Assembly (NCBI GenBank): GCA_002428415.1
Contig: DIWI01000011.1
Location: forward strand, 1-64,000
DNA: 64,000 nucleotides
Direction of reading: 5' to 3'
From: Clostridiaceae bacterium UBA6110
GTDB lineage: Bacteria; Bacillota; Clostridia; Clostridiales; Clostridiaceae
Shown piece by piece: positions 44,401 through 52,242 of this stretch. The position numbers and the translations under genes are program-made. The stretch's first letter is position 1, and every line of letters begins with the position of its first letter. The notes under the pieces were generated by a model. The model had not been told where the DNA came from. It was given only the letters and a program-made list of their open reading frames with translations, and searched no databases.

Positions 44401-44514
44401 ACCCGTAGCTCCTGTTATCAGGAATATCCTGTCATCATAAAGCTTCGTGAAATCTATTATGCATTCATCCTTGAATCCAAGGAACGCATTCATCCTAAGC
44501 CTTATAGGTTTCAT
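41491..44514 (-). CDS. sbcC: Exonuclease subunit SbcC
   Basis: ATPase subunit of the SbcCD (Rad50/Mre11-like) nuclease that cuts hairpins and protein-blocked ends. 1007 residues. Seen: Walker A GATGAGKTS (35-43), long coiled coils (about 180-490 and 530-830) with the zinc hook CPVCGSVHH near residue 500, signature LSLSGGESFKAS near 909 and Walker B TIFIDEGFGSLD near 945. Overlaps sbcD by 20 bases. Confidence 0.96.
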   Translation of the reverse strand: MKPIRLRMNAFLGFKDECIIDFTKLYDDRIFLITGATGAGKTSIFDGICYALYGKASSSDRDKADCYRSQLSGPKEDMEVELEFSVRGEKYTIMRTETYRGTSKVLFYRESDRQNALVKAREVNQEIEGILGLTLEQFKKIVMIPQGEFREFLASSTKDKSDILKKLFSTEVYQDFQDRIKAKYDESKKLDSELISRFKEAMGEAGISDRDIDMGEHPLQEKLEEMEIEKVRMEAETSEKEVLFKASEAEILAAEDNNKRLAIFKTAEKLLNELSFEEPKIIQDSRTLDGILKARLILPKEKELSSKAKELDSAVKNLEMALKDTERNEKQKESLAKEKEVSDGEYSKLDTLKAEKSMKSELLEKSVRLASARKRSESLQKEKIRLESEKVMLSERLKKADSLTAEESLFREKESKLSLEVSELKLKKLKLEGERKLLADAHRLLRKHAVEREKLVKAETEQMESSRKADDCMKAFEAAEELKKTSLGAILRKDLIEGEPCPVCGSVHHQLTGGEASDFDEESYLSAQKALENARRELAKSDQKLEGLKSSLTEIEAELREFYLNSGLEETGIEEITSQGISKKEQIAKAEAEISEAEELRLEASSALVKLRIELEGLKGVKEKLDSIGLDLQMASEKLGAAKGEERTLEEQGADIDSKSVSDEIAGLGSRIETISRDHERITSSIRDTDLRLTALSERTGTLAKLRESLISETERLRSELETSIAAEGLAVSEYDLLKERVAEIPAMEKEISSFYEKLNKAKGAVAQLEEDCSGRSEIFLEPLHEKKDQAKLRLEEARKSLSDVDKECFKLAGLLEKAKDTVSKYKANRERFGALFRLHSTASVGRSFETFVQSYYFDGILGMANKRLWKMSEGRFQLKRKEDQASRREKVGLDLNIHDAYTGRERDVLSLSGGESFKASLALALGLSDFIESSRGSVNLETIFIDEGFGSLDQDSLENALGCLMDLNVSGRIVGIISHVSELKERIPRKITVKSKPGAGSFAEIN

Positions 44515-45658
44515 CTCCGAACACCCCCATTTCCTCTACTGTCTCATCTATTATCCTAACCATCGCCTCACTGGGTTCATCGCCGTTCTCAAGCAAGTAG
44601 AACTCATGGAAAAGGCTTTTGATGTCCCTGCTCTCCATCTTTTCAAGGGCAGCGAAGCTTGAACCCTCTGCCTGAAGATCCCTCTCCCTCTGCAGCTCAA
44701 TTATGTTTGGATATCTTGACCTGAGCCTGTCAAGTGGATCCTGGATCTCTTCCTCATCCGTAAGCACAGCCCTGACGAAATCTTTTGCATGGCTGTCCCC
44801 GGAACAGTTCATAAGCTCCGAGAAGCTTCCCCTGAGTATTACAAGGTCTCTTTGCGGTGTCAGGAATCTCTCGCTCACCTCGACCTTTCCATCCCCGTCC
44901 ATTACCACGATTGATATGCTTTTCCTGTGATTGGCCTCTGAGAACGAGTATTTCATTAGTGACCCGCTGTATCTTATCTTTCCCTTTTTAACCCACTGAG
45001 GCTTGTGAAGATGACCAAGGGCTACATAGTCGAATATGTCGAATATCTCAGCCTTTACGAAATCTGTTCCACCGACTGTAAGGAGCCTTTCAGAGTCGCT
45101 TGTCTCCACATCCTCCTTGACGCCAGGTGTAACGAAGCCATGGAATATCAGTACCTTCCTGTTTCCGTCAAATTGCACGGATCTTTTGATTATCTCATCA
45201 TAAAGTACGCTGTCGTCCTTTGATTCGTTAAGACCGTATATTTCTCTGAGCGTGAAGCTATCCTTGTATGGGAGAAAATAGAAAGAAACCTCTCCTGATT
45301 CATCCTTCAGGTTTATTCTCTTGAGTGGATCCTCAGGATTTCCCTGGATAAGAAGACCATGCGTCTCAAGCAGACTGTTAAGGACCTGTACCCTTTCCGA
45401 GGAATCGTGGTTTCCTGTGATAAGAAGCACATTTACGCCGAGCTCTGACAGTCTTGTCAGAAATCTGTTATAGATCCTTACAGCATCCTCCCTGGGAACT
45501 GAACGGTCATAGACATCACCTGCAATGACAAGGGCATCCGGTGACTCCTCCTGTATAATCTGAATCAGCTGATTCAGTGCATCCTCCTGGTCTTCCAGAA
45601 GTGATATGTCCTTTAAATATCGGCCTATGTGCAAATCTGCAATGTGTATGAATTTCAC
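44495..45658 (-). CDS. sbcD: Exonuclease subunit SbcD
   Basis: Mre11-like metallophosphoesterase partner of SbcC. 387 residues. Seen: DLHIGR at the N-terminus, VIAGDVYDRS, LITGNHDSSERV, FHGFVTPG and LGHLHKPQ, which supply the metal ligands. The GTG start at 45656-45658 is the first codon of KFIHIADLHIGR. First gene of the sbcDC operon, divergent from the GNAT gene. Confidence 0.95.
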   Translation of the reverse strand: MKFIHIADLHIGRYLKDISLLEDQEDALNQLIQIIQEESPDALVIAGDVYDRSVPREDAVRIYNRFLTRLSELGVNVLLITGNHDSSERVQVLNSLLETHGLLIQGNPEDPLKRINLKDESGEVSFYFLPYKDSFTLREIYGLNESKDDSVLYDEIIKRSVQFDGNRKVLIFHGFVTPGVKEDVETSDSERLLTVGGTDFVKAEIFDIFDYVALGHLHKPQWVKKGKIRYSGSLMKYSFSEANHRKSISIVVMDGDGKVEVSERFLTPQRDLVILRGSFSELMNCSGDSHAKDFVRAVLTDEEEIQDPLDRLRSRYPNIIELQRERDLQAEGSSFAALEKMESRDIKSLFHEFYLLENGDEPSEAMVRIIDETVEEMGVFGDETYKA

Positions 45659-45760
45659 TGTATATCACGCTCCCATACAATGAGTTTACAGCAGAAATTT
45701 ATTCAAGACAATGAAATGTGGTCAGCAATAATGTACAATGGGGTTAGGAGGTGTATGTAC

Positions 45761-46264
45761 ATGCCAAGAAGGATAAGAATGCGCCTTGACCTTGAGGATA
45801 AGATCAGAAACTACAATGTGGAGATCACCCCTGTGTCCGAGGATACGATCCCCGAGCTTGCCGGTATAATGCTTGATGCCTACAGAGATACCGTGGACTA
45901 TGAGGGCGAGGACCTGAAGCAGACCGAGGATGAACTTGGACGAGTCTTCAGAGGACTCTACGGCCCCGTGATCAGGGAAGCCTCCCATACCATATGGGAA
46001 AACGGTGAAGCTGCCGCATCTGTTCTTGTTTGCCTCTTCAAGCATGAGCCTACAATTACCTACACCTTTACCAGAAAAGCATCCAAGAGGAAGGGCTACG
46101 CTACAACACTGATCAACAAGGCTGAAGAAGAGCTTCTGAAGCGGGGCTACAGGACCCTCCACCTGTTCGTGACCCTGGAAAACAGGGATGCTGTCAACCT
46201 GTATGAATCACTTGGATTCTACGAGGTTCCGGTTACCACCGTCACAGAAATAATAACAAACTGA
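45761..46264 (+). CDS. GNAT family N-acetyltransferase
   Basis: 167 residues. Seen: the acetyl-CoA motif region TRKASKRKGYATTLINKAEEELLKRGY, LFVTLENRDAVNLYESLGFYEV, with the usual N-terminal beta/alpha part. The acceptor substrate is unknown. The ATG at 45761 has AGGAGG nine bases upstream; an ATG two codons earlier is only 3 bases from it. Followed 12 bases later by an unknown gene, probably co-transcribed. Confidence 0.86.
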   Translation: MPRRIRMRLDLEDKIRNYNVEITPVSEDTIPELAGIMLDAYRDTVDYEGEDLKQTEDELGRVFRGLYGPVIREASHTIWENGEAAASVLVCLFKHEPTITYTFTRKASKRKGYATTLINKAEEELLKRGYRTLHLFVTLENRDAVNLYESLGFYEVPVTTVTEIITN

Positions 46265-46276
46265 ACGGAGCTATGC

Positions 46277-46723
46277 ATGAGCATCGAAATTTTAAAATCT
46301 GCAGTCCGTATACTAGACAGGCTCGGAATCCTTAACCGAGTGATTCTCGCGGGAGAACCTGCAGCAGCCCTCTTAATAACAGATATGGACTTTGAAGGTA
46401 TCTTCACGGAGATACCTTTCTTAATTGAAAAACCACATTCCCTGCCCAGGGCAAGTATCCATGAAGCATTCAGGGCTGAAGGCTTCGATTACCTCGAGGA
46501 TTGTTACGGAAGGCTTTCAACCTTTAACAAGGATGAGACCAGAGTAGCTTTTTATACCGGTCTTAATGGAAGCAGCAGGACAAAGGTCCTTGAAGTTCCG
46601 TCACTTGGACTGAACATCATGGCTGCTAGAAAATACAACCATGCATTTGAAAGCACTGTAGAAATTTGCCTGGACGGGCTCACAATAAGGATTTCGAGAG
46701 CCACTGCTGCTGAAGCTCAATAA
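46277..46723 (+). CDS. Hypothetical protein
   Basis: 148 residues, soluble, no membrane segment or signal peptide. Not recognised. Visible: a helical N-terminus (EILKSAVRILDRLGIL), AGEPAAALLITDMDFEGIF, and a beta-rich second half. A GGAG precedes the ATG. It follows the GNAT gene closely, so the two may act together. Confidence 0.65.
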   Translation: MSIEILKSAVRILDRLGILNRVILAGEPAAALLITDMDFEGIFTEIPFLIEKPHSLPRASIHEAFRAEGFDYLEDCYGRLSTFNKDETRVAFYTGLNGSSRTKVLEVPSLGLNIMAARKYNHAFESTVEICLDGLTIRISRATAAEAQ

Positions 46724-46850
46724 TGGAGATATGCACAGTACGAATTCATCTGATGGCAAATAATCCAAACAAACCTTTTTCAGTCATTTGCCTGGGTTGT
46801 TCACACAGCACTTGTTTAATGGTATAATCCTATTGGAAAACTAAATATCA

Positions 46851-47000
46851 CATATGGGTTTGCAGATAACTGCACTAAGAGGGAAACAGGATAAGCCTGT
46901 GCGGTCCCGCCGCCGTATGGTACTTGATCGCCGACATAGCCACTGGGAAACCGGGAAGGCTGGCGGTCTTAATGACCAAGCCGGAAGACCTGCCCGTATG
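46851..47000 (+). promoter_or_regulatory. Cobalamin riboswitch
   Basis: Class I-type cobalamin aptamer on the + strand. Seen: P1 arms CATATGGG (46851) and CCCGTATG (46993), AGAGGGAAACAGG, TGCGGTCCCGCCGCCGTA, the core GCCACTGGGAAACCGGGAAGG and AATGACCAAGCCGGAAGACCTGCC (B12 box and its surroundings). A TATAAT box lies at 46823. It is followed by a terminator hairpin and the DUF4430/ECF-S genes, so B12 should switch transcription of that operon off. Confidence 0.93.
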
Positions 47001-47040
47001 AAATCAACTTATACTTCACGGAGAATGGGGTGTTGTCAAT

Positions 47041-47160
47041 ATGGCTGATTTTTCGCCATACCAGGCATCCATTGGGATGCCTTTTGATTTGTGCAAAGCT
47101 TGCATGATCTTTTCTCCAGACCGTTGCACGAACTTTACGACCATAGGAGGAAAGAAATGA
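47041..47160 (+). other. 39-codon leader open frame
   Basis: ATG at 47041 with GGGGTG about 7 bases upstream, encoding a peptide with CKAC and a later Cys. It spans the riboswitch terminator and its TGA overlaps the next ATG (ATGA). It may be a translated leader, or chance; no family is recognised. Confidence 0.3.
47064..47089 (+). terminator. Riboswitch expression-platform terminator
   Basis: Stem GGCATCC/GGGATGCC with a 3-base loop followed by TTTTGATTT, 64 bases past the aptamer. It is the likely off-state terminator of the cobalamin riboswitch. Confidence 0.8.
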
Positions 47161-47552
47161 AGAAGAAGCTTACTGCAATACTGTTGACCCTTGTGCTCGC
47201 ATTCGGGGCGTTCTACCTGTACAAGACATATCTGTCGCCTCAGGCCAATGAAGGCAGCAAGGAAGTTACAATCGAGATCGTCATCGAAAGGGAAAACATC
47301 AGCGAAAAGAAGACCTACAGGACAGATTCAGCGTTCCTGTATGACCTGCTGAATGAAAAACAGGAGGAGCTTGGTTCAGGCTTCACGAAATTCGACTTCG
47401 GCGACATGCTCACTAAGCTTAAATCCGTAGATGCCGGCGCTGACGAATACTACCACATATACGTCAATGGAGCTGATGCGGCTGTTGGTGTTAAGGAAAT
47501 TCCAGTGACAGATAAGGAAACGTACAAGTTCGAGCTCAAGAAATGGAAGTAG
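47157..47552 (+). CDS. DUF4430 domain-containing secreted/membrane protein
   Basis: 131 residues. Seen: an N-terminal signal or anchor helix (about 3-20, KLTAILLTLVLAFGAFYLY) and a DUF4430 domain (about 55-130) with DSAFLYDLLNEKQEELG and YYHIYVNGADA. DUF4430 is related to the C-terminal domain of transcobalamin and is common next to corrinoid transporters, so it may bind corrinoids outside the cell. ATG with AGGAGG upstream, under the cobalamin riboswitch. Confidence 0.85.
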   Translation: MKKKLTAILLTLVLAFGAFYLYKTYLSPQANEGSKEVTIEIVIERENISEKKTYRTDSAFLYDLLNEKQEELGSGFTKFDFGDMLTKLKSVDAGADEYYHIYVNGADAAVGVKEIPVTDKETYKFELKKWK

Positions 47553-47578
47553 AGGACCTTACAAAAGAGGCGAAAAAA

Positions 47579-48130
47579 ATGAACAGACTCCAGTATGACA
47601 AGAGGAAGCTAAGTGCAAAGGACATAGTGCTCATAGGAATCCTTTCTGCGTCAATAACTGGCGGAAAGATGGTTCTCTCCGCAATACCCAATGTAGAGAT
47701 TGTGACTCTTCTGTTCATGGTATATACTGCGGTTTTCGGTATGCGGAGAGCACTCTTCGTATCAGTCATCTTCTCCACTACGGAAATACTCCTGTGGGGT
47801 GTACATACCTGGCTTCTGACCTACTATATCATATGGCCTCTCCTGATACTCCTGACTGCTGCCCTTTCACGTTTCCTCAAGGGTGAGTTTTCAAGGGCAA
47901 TTCTCGCAGGTGCTTTCGGACTGACATTCGGAATGTTCTTTGCACTTGTCGAAGCCATGCTTTATGGATTGAACTACGGGTTTGTCTACTATATCAGGGG
48001 TATCCCATTTGACATCATACATGGGGCATCTAACTTCATAGTTGTCCTTATGCTATTCAAGCCCCTTGAGCGTATGCTTGGAAGGCTTGCAAAAAACTAC
48101 ACTGAAAATAGAAATGCCGCAGATTCATGA
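47579..48130 (+). CDS. ECF transporter S component, probably corrinoid-specific
   Basis: 183 residues with about six membrane helices: SAKDIVLIGILSASITGG, IVTLLFMVYTAVFGMRRALF, TWLLTYYIIWPLLILLTAA, GAFGLTFGMFFALVEAML and a final FIVVLMLFKPL. Such S-components capture a vitamin and dock to a shared EcfT-EcfA-EcfA' module, which is not in the window. The riboswitch and DUF4430 neighbour point to cobalamin or a precursor. The ATG at 47579 has GAGG upstream; an ATG at 47543 overlaps the previous gene and lacks a site. Confidence 0.85.
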   Translation: MNRLQYDKRKLSAKDIVLIGILSASITGGKMVLSAIPNVEIVTLLFMVYTAVFGMRRALFVSVIFSTTEILLWGVHTWLLTYYIIWPLLILLTAALSRFLKGEFSRAILAGAFGLTFGMFFALVEAMLYGLNYGFVYYIRGIPFDIIHGASNFIVVLMLFKPLERMLGRLAKNYTENRNAADS

Positions 48131-48141
48131 ATCTGCGGCAT
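48114..48141. terminator. Bidirectional terminator after the ECF gene
   Basis: A 28-base perfect palindrome (13-bp arms ATGCCGCAGATTC and its complement) overlapping the stop codon. Convergent with the ferritin-like gene; serves both strands. Confidence 0.85.
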
Positions 48142-48150
48142 CTTGCTTTA

Positions 48151-48639
48151 TCAATATTCAGTTTTGGTTTCACCAAACTCGGGGCTTTCAACGTAGTCTC
48201 CCGGTCGGTTCACATGAAGGACAATCTCCTCCACTATGGCCTTGTGGTCTTTTTCCTGATGCACCAGAGATTTGTAGACAAGCTTGGAATCCTCATCCTT
48301 TGCATTGTCATGCAAGGCCTGGTACACCTCTATGCTCCTCGTTTCGATCTCTATCGCTTCCCTGTAAAGGTCTGGCATTCCCGGGATTGATTCAAGGACC
48401 TTTCTTCCGGCAGAGAACTTCTTTATAAGCTCCTGTGCCTTTTCAAGGCTCGTGCCATCTTCAACCTTAAGTCCCGCCATGTCATTCTGATTCTCCAGTA
48501 TCTTCTTGTGGGTCTCCTCATCATCTGCAAGCATCCTGAACACTTCACCAAGACTGTTGCCCTTGTTCTTCTCAGCCTGCTCCGTATAATATCTGAATCC
48601 CTCATCCTCAAGTTTTAATGCAAGTTCCAAGCTATTCAT
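48151..48639 (-). CDS. Ferritin-like (rubrerythrin-type) diiron protein
   Basis: 162 residues, four-helix bundle. Seen: Glu in LKLEDEGFRYY, Glu and His in DDEETHKKIL, Glu in REAIEIETRSIEVY, and Glu/His in HQEKDHKAIVEE, the diiron ligands of the rubrerythrin family; there is no rubredoxin domain. Probably handles peroxide or iron stress in an anaerobe. The ATG at 48637-48639 has GGGGG seven bases upstream. Confidence 0.85.
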   Translation of the reverse strand: MNSLELALKLEDEGFRYYTEQAEKNKGNSLGEVFRMLADDEETHKKILENQNDMAGLKVEDGTSLEKAQELIKKFSAGRKVLESIPGMPDLYREAIEIETRSIEVYQALHDNAKDEDSKLVYKSLVHQEKDHKAIVEEIVLHVNRPGDYVESPEFGETKTEY

Positions 48640-48819
48640 ATACAAGCCCCCATTCTTTTCAAAATTCTATTTTAATTCTAACACATATAGTTATCCAACA
48701 ATTTGCGCAATTACAACTATTCTGTTAACTATCCGTGACCAAATCACTATCTGGATGAAGGTTGTCATCAGAATTATTCTGTGCAATAATAATGTCATTG
48801 GTTTTTTGGAGGTAGGAGA

Positions 48820-49392
48820 ATGGAGCTTTGGGAAATAATGTTCCTTGCTGCGGGTGTCTCGATGGATGCATTCGCTGCAGCAATTTGCAAGGGAATGTCG
48901 GCAAGGGATGCGGAAAATAAACATTCTCTTCTTACAGGTATCTTCTTTGGCGGATTCCAGGCTTTTATGCCACTTGCAGGATATTTTCTCGGTAAAAGCT
49001 TCAGCGGCTATATTACCACATTCGACCACTGGATATCGTTCGCTCTTCTCTTCATTATCGGAGCAAAGATGATAAGGGAATCCAGGGACAGTAAGGATGA
49101 GGAGTCTCACTGCGACGAGGTGTTCAGCCTGAAGAGCCTGACGATCCTCGCAATTGCAACCAGCATAGATGCGTTGGCCGTCGGAGTAACCTTTGCCTTC
49201 CTTGATGTATCGATAATTCCTTCAGTAACAATTATTGGTGTCACCACATTCCTGTTTTCCTATTTTGGAGTAAGGATAGGAACAGCTTTAGGTTCAAGGA
49301 TGCAGACGCTTGCTGAGCTCTTTGGCGGAGCGATACTTATATTCATAGGACTCAGGATTCTCCTTACCCACCTTAATATAGTGAGCTTCTAG
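48820..49392 (+). CDS. mntP: Manganese efflux pump MntP
   Basis: 190-residue inner-membrane protein with six helices. Seen: the paired motifs SMDAFAAAICKG (helix 1) and SIDALAVGVTFAF (helix 4), whose Asp residues are part of the Mn2+ path in E. coli MntP. ATG with GGAGGTAGGAG upstream. I see no yybP-ykoY manganese riboswitch in the 180 bases before it. Single-gene unit. Confidence 0.93.
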   Translation: MELWEIMFLAAGVSMDAFAAAICKGMSARDAENKHSLLTGIFFGGFQAFMPLAGYFLGKSFSGYITTFDHWISFALLFIIGAKMIRESRDSKDEESHCDEVFSLKSLTILAIATSIDALAVGVTFAFLDVSIIPSVTIIGVTTFLFSYFGVRIGTALGSRMQTLAELFGGAILIFIGLRILLTHLNIVSF

Positions 49393-49423
49393 AGATCATC
49401 AGCGAAAATAATGAGAAAAAAGG

Positions 49424-49460
49424 ACATCCTGCGATAATGAAAAATCGCAGGATGTTCTTC
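49424..49460. terminator. Bidirectional terminator
   Basis: Perfect 12-bp stem ACATCCTGCGAT/ATCGCAGGATGT with an 8-base loop and T-rich tails on both strands, between convergent mntP and the FAH-family gene. Confidence 0.9.
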
Positions 49461-50330
49461 TTATTCCATCTCGTTCTCTATATATCCGATACCGTCAACC
49501 TCTACCCTTACGACATCGCCTTTCTTAAGCGGCTTTGGTGGCTCGAAGCCTGCTCCCACTCCGCTTGGTGTGCCCGTTGCTATTATGTCTCCCGGTTCAA
49601 GTGTCAACCCCTGAGTCAGCACATTGATGAGCCTTGGTATTGAATTGATCATTATGCTTGTGTTCCCGTTCTGCCTTGGCTCTCCATTGACAAACGACCT
49701 TACTCCAAGGTTTCCGGCAAGCCCAAGCTCATCCTTTGTGACGATCCATGGTCCCATAGGACAATAGCCGTCAAGGCTCTTGCCTCTGAACCACTGTGTT
49801 CCATTCTTCTGGACATCTCTGGCAGTCACATCATTCAGGCATGTATATCCGAATATCACGTCCAGTGCATCCTCTTCTGATACATTTACGCATCTCTTGC
49901 CGATGATCAGGGCGAGTTCTGCCTCATAGTCCACAAAATCCGTGACACCTTCATGCATTGGTACCTTGCTGTATGGCCCGTTCGCTGAATTGGTGGCCTT
50001 CGTGAAGAACACGGGATGCTCCATAACTCTTTTTAATGAATCGTCATCCAGGTTCTTAATTTCCTGGACATGGTCCTCATAGTTCTTGCCTATACAGATT
50101 ATATTCCTCTGAGGTTTTGTTATCGGTGACAGAAGCTCAACTGAATCTATCTGAACCGACCCCTCCATATCAAGTATATTATCATCGATGGTTCCGTTTT
50201 CCTGGATGAATGAAAGAAGAGTCTCAGGACCTTCCACGAATATCCTTCCTGACGGTATTATCGATTTCCCTGTCCTGTCAACTACTCCCCAGAATTCCCT
50301 GCCGTTCTCCCTGTAACTTACAATTCTCAT
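49461..50330 (-). CDS. Fumarylacetoacetate hydrolase family protein
   Basis: 289 residues of the FAH superfamily, which cleave or decarboxylate beta-keto or acylpyruvate acids with a divalent metal. Seen: IICIGKNYEDHVQE, the metal-site DYEAELALIIG, GYTCLNDVTARDVQ, RGKSLDGYCPMGPW and IIATGTPSGVGAGFEPPKPLKKGD. The true substrate (acylpyruvate, oxaloacetate tautomer or 5-carboxymethyl-2-hydroxymuconate-like) cannot be told. ATG with GGAGG upstream; single gene. Confidence 0.92.
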   Translation of the reverse strand: MRIVSYRENGREFWGVVDRTGKSIIPSGRIFVEGPETLLSFIQENGTIDDNILDMEGSVQIDSVELLSPITKPQRNIICIGKNYEDHVQEIKNLDDDSLKRVMEHPVFFTKATNSANGPYSKVPMHEGVTDFVDYEAELALIIGKRCVNVSEEDALDVIFGYTCLNDVTARDVQKNGTQWFRGKSLDGYCPMGPWIVTKDELGLAGNLGVRSFVNGEPRQNGNTSIMINSIPRLINVLTQGLTLEPGDIIATGTPSGVGAGFEPPKPLKKGDVVRVEVDGIGYIENEME

Positions 50331-50365
50331 AAAGCTCCTCCATTATATTTTATTGTTATAATAAC

Positions 50366-51181
50366 CTAAAATTTCCTGCCTCCGCCACCGTGTGTCCTGC
50401 CGCTTCCTGACCTGTGGGTCGTGCTCCTGCCCATGGAGCCTCCCCCGGAACTCCTTACGGGAGCTACCGGGATTATCCTTGAAGTAGTATACTCGTTTAT
50501 CAGATTGTCTGAAGCTATTCCCAGCTCAACCAGGCTGCTGTCCCTGAAATTGAATGCAAGCGGTGCAGGATGACCCTTGTACCTTTTCCTCGTCGAGGCA
50601 AAGTAACCAAGTCCGGAAGCTCCTGATGCAGCAGCCCCCATCAAGCCGTCAAAGAGCGAGATGCTGTTAGTTCCTTCATCCTCATTGTACTGGCCTTCCG
50701 GAATTCCCTGTGAAAGGAACGTAGAGGTTGAAGCTATGAAAGCCTCAGCACCTTCGAAGTATCTTCCGTCAGCAAACCCAGCATCGAAAATATCATCAAG
50801 TATCGAGTCTATCCTTGCATCAGTCAGGTACCTGATACCCTTGCCTGAGGTTGAAATATATACTTCCCGGTTGTCAAAGTCCATGAGAAGGAGTATACCG
50901 TCCCTGTCAGCTCCAATTCCGTAGCCGTTGTAGTCAAAATAATCGTCGGCATAATCCCTGGAACTCTTACCATCTGCATCATTTGTCGTCACAAGAACTA
51001 TGTCCATGGAATACTGGTTTGACAGTCCTGTCAAGGCATTCTCAAGGTCAGATTTCTCCGAAGATGAAAATATTGCTGCCGAGTCAACTATAAGCAGCTT
51101 TTCTGCCTTTGCTTCAAGGGATGTCCATGACATGAAGAGAATGGCAGCTGCAAATGCCGCAAGTATCATCCTCCTTACCAT
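50366..51181 (-). CDS. TPM domain protein (YgcG/YdjH-like), exported
   Basis: 271 residues. Seen: a signal peptide with likely cleavage after AKA (about residue 26), a TPM phosphatase-like domain (about 30-160, with YSMDIVLVTTNDADG and DRDGILLLMDFDNREVYISTSGKG), a possible membrane stretch near 185-205, and a Gly/Ser-rich C-terminus ending GGGGRKF. TPM proteins assist membrane-complex repair or act as phosphatases. It overlaps the zinc-ribbon gene by 7 bases: third gene of the SPFH operon. Confidence 0.87.
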   Translation of the reverse strand: MVRRMILAAFAAAILFMSWTSLEAKAEKLLIVDSAAIFSSSEKSDLENALTGLSNQYSMDIVLVTTNDADGKSSRDYADDYFDYNGYGIGADRDGILLLMDFDNREVYISTSGKGIRYLTDARIDSILDDIFDAGFADGRYFEGAEAFIASTSTFLSQGIPEGQYNEDEGTNSISLFDGLMGAAASGASGLGYFASTRKRYKGHPAPLAFNFRDSSLVELGIASDNLINEYTTSRIIPVAPVRSSGGGSMGRSTTHRSGSGRTHGGGGRKF

Positions 51182-52218
51182 ATCAGAGCACCTCCAATCA
51201 GCGCAAGTGCCAATATTCCAAGTCCGATTGCAGCCGATGAAAGACCCAGCTTCCTGTTGTCAACCGGAAGTTCTCCGTATGACTTGCCAGTCTGGCCGTT
51301 CACAGCGAATATGTAGGTCCTGCCTCCATAGAAATAAGTCAGAATCCATGCAGGAAGCAGCGTATAATCCCAGTCCTTGATTGAGACATCAAGTTCCTTC
51401 TGGTCCAGCTGAATACTCCCGAAGCCTGATATTGATTCCTGTACAAGGCTTTCCGCATATCGCTCGGCCCTATCCTGGACCGTCGGCTGAATCGCTTCCT
51501 TTTCAATGTCATATTTTTCCGCAAGAAATCCGCTGAGGTATGAAGGCTCGAATTCAACGGCTTTCTTATCATCGTACGGAGATATTGAGTCTAGCAGCCC
51601 CTTGTCTATCTTTTTCAGGGCAACTTCCCTTATGTTCTGCACATCTACCTTTCCATGTCTTTCAATCCCGAATTCCTTTACCTCTGTATATTCTGTGTTG
51701 CCAGCCCGATATACTCTTCTGTTTATCCCTTTGCCAGAATAATCCACCCTTGCCTCAGCCTCAGCCGACCAGTATGGAATGTATACCCCTGAGATCTTTT
51801 CAAGCTGAGAGCTTGAGTAAAACTCCCTTGGCACATATCTCCTCGACTTAGCCCATGAAAGGAAGGTCTCCTCTGCCTTCTCCCTGCTGTAGGCAAACGG
51901 AATCACCTTATCAGGCCTGAAGCTTCCTGAAAGCCTGTCTGACAGGATAACCGGATTATGGCAATAGTAACAGAAGGTGGCAGAGGTAGTCTCTTCAGTT
52001 ACCACCTCTGCACCGCAGCTGTCGCAGGTATATCCCTTTAAATGTACATCCTCTTGCTTCGTCTCCCCGGCAGCTTTGCTTTCCATTGCCTCCGTGGTCT
52101 TCTCGACTTCAGCGCTTGTGAACTCGCTGAGACAGAATTCGCACTTCAGCTTCTGGATAGCGGGTTCGAATTTCAATCCCCCGCCGCAATTGGGGCATTT
52201 GTATGTGGCTGTAGCCAT
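51175..52218 (-). CDS. Zinc-ribbon membrane protein (YdjG-like)
   Basis: 347 residues. Seen: two CXXC pairs at the N-terminus (YKCPNCGG, LKCEFCLSEF), two more near 65-90 (YTCDSCGA, FCYYCHNPV), a beta-rich middle with VYIPYWSAEA and a C-terminal membrane helix (about 325-345). It resembles the TFIIB-type zinc-ribbon proteins that accompany SPFH and TPM genes. It lies 24 bases after the SPFH gene and overlaps the TPM gene. Confidence 0.85.
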   Translation of the reverse strand: MATATYKCPNCGGGLKFEPAIQKLKCEFCLSEFTSAEVEKTTEAMESKAAGETKQEDVHLKGYTCDSCGAEVVTEETTSATFCYYCHNPVILSDRLSGSFRPDKVIPFAYSREKAEETFLSWAKSRRYVPREFYSSSQLEKISGVYIPYWSAEAEARVDYSGKGINRRVYRAGNTEYTEVKEFGIERHGKVDVQNIREVALKKIDKGLLDSISPYDDKKAVEFEPSYLSGFLAEKYDIEKEAIQPTVQDRAERYAESLVQESISGFGSIQLDQKELDVSIKDWDYTLLPAWILTYFYGGRTYIFAVNGQTGKSYGELPVDNRKLGLSSAAIGLGILALALIGGALIW

Positions 52219-52242
52219 TTTATCACATCCAACCCTTAAGTC

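Noticed and set aside
46854..47048. 64-codon frame
   Set aside because: Lies inside the cobalamin aptamer and reads the conserved RNA core as codons.
48640..48819. Manganese (yybP-ykoY) riboswitch before mntP
   Set aside because: Spacer is AT-rich and lacks the conserved GGGGAGUA and loop motifs of that class.
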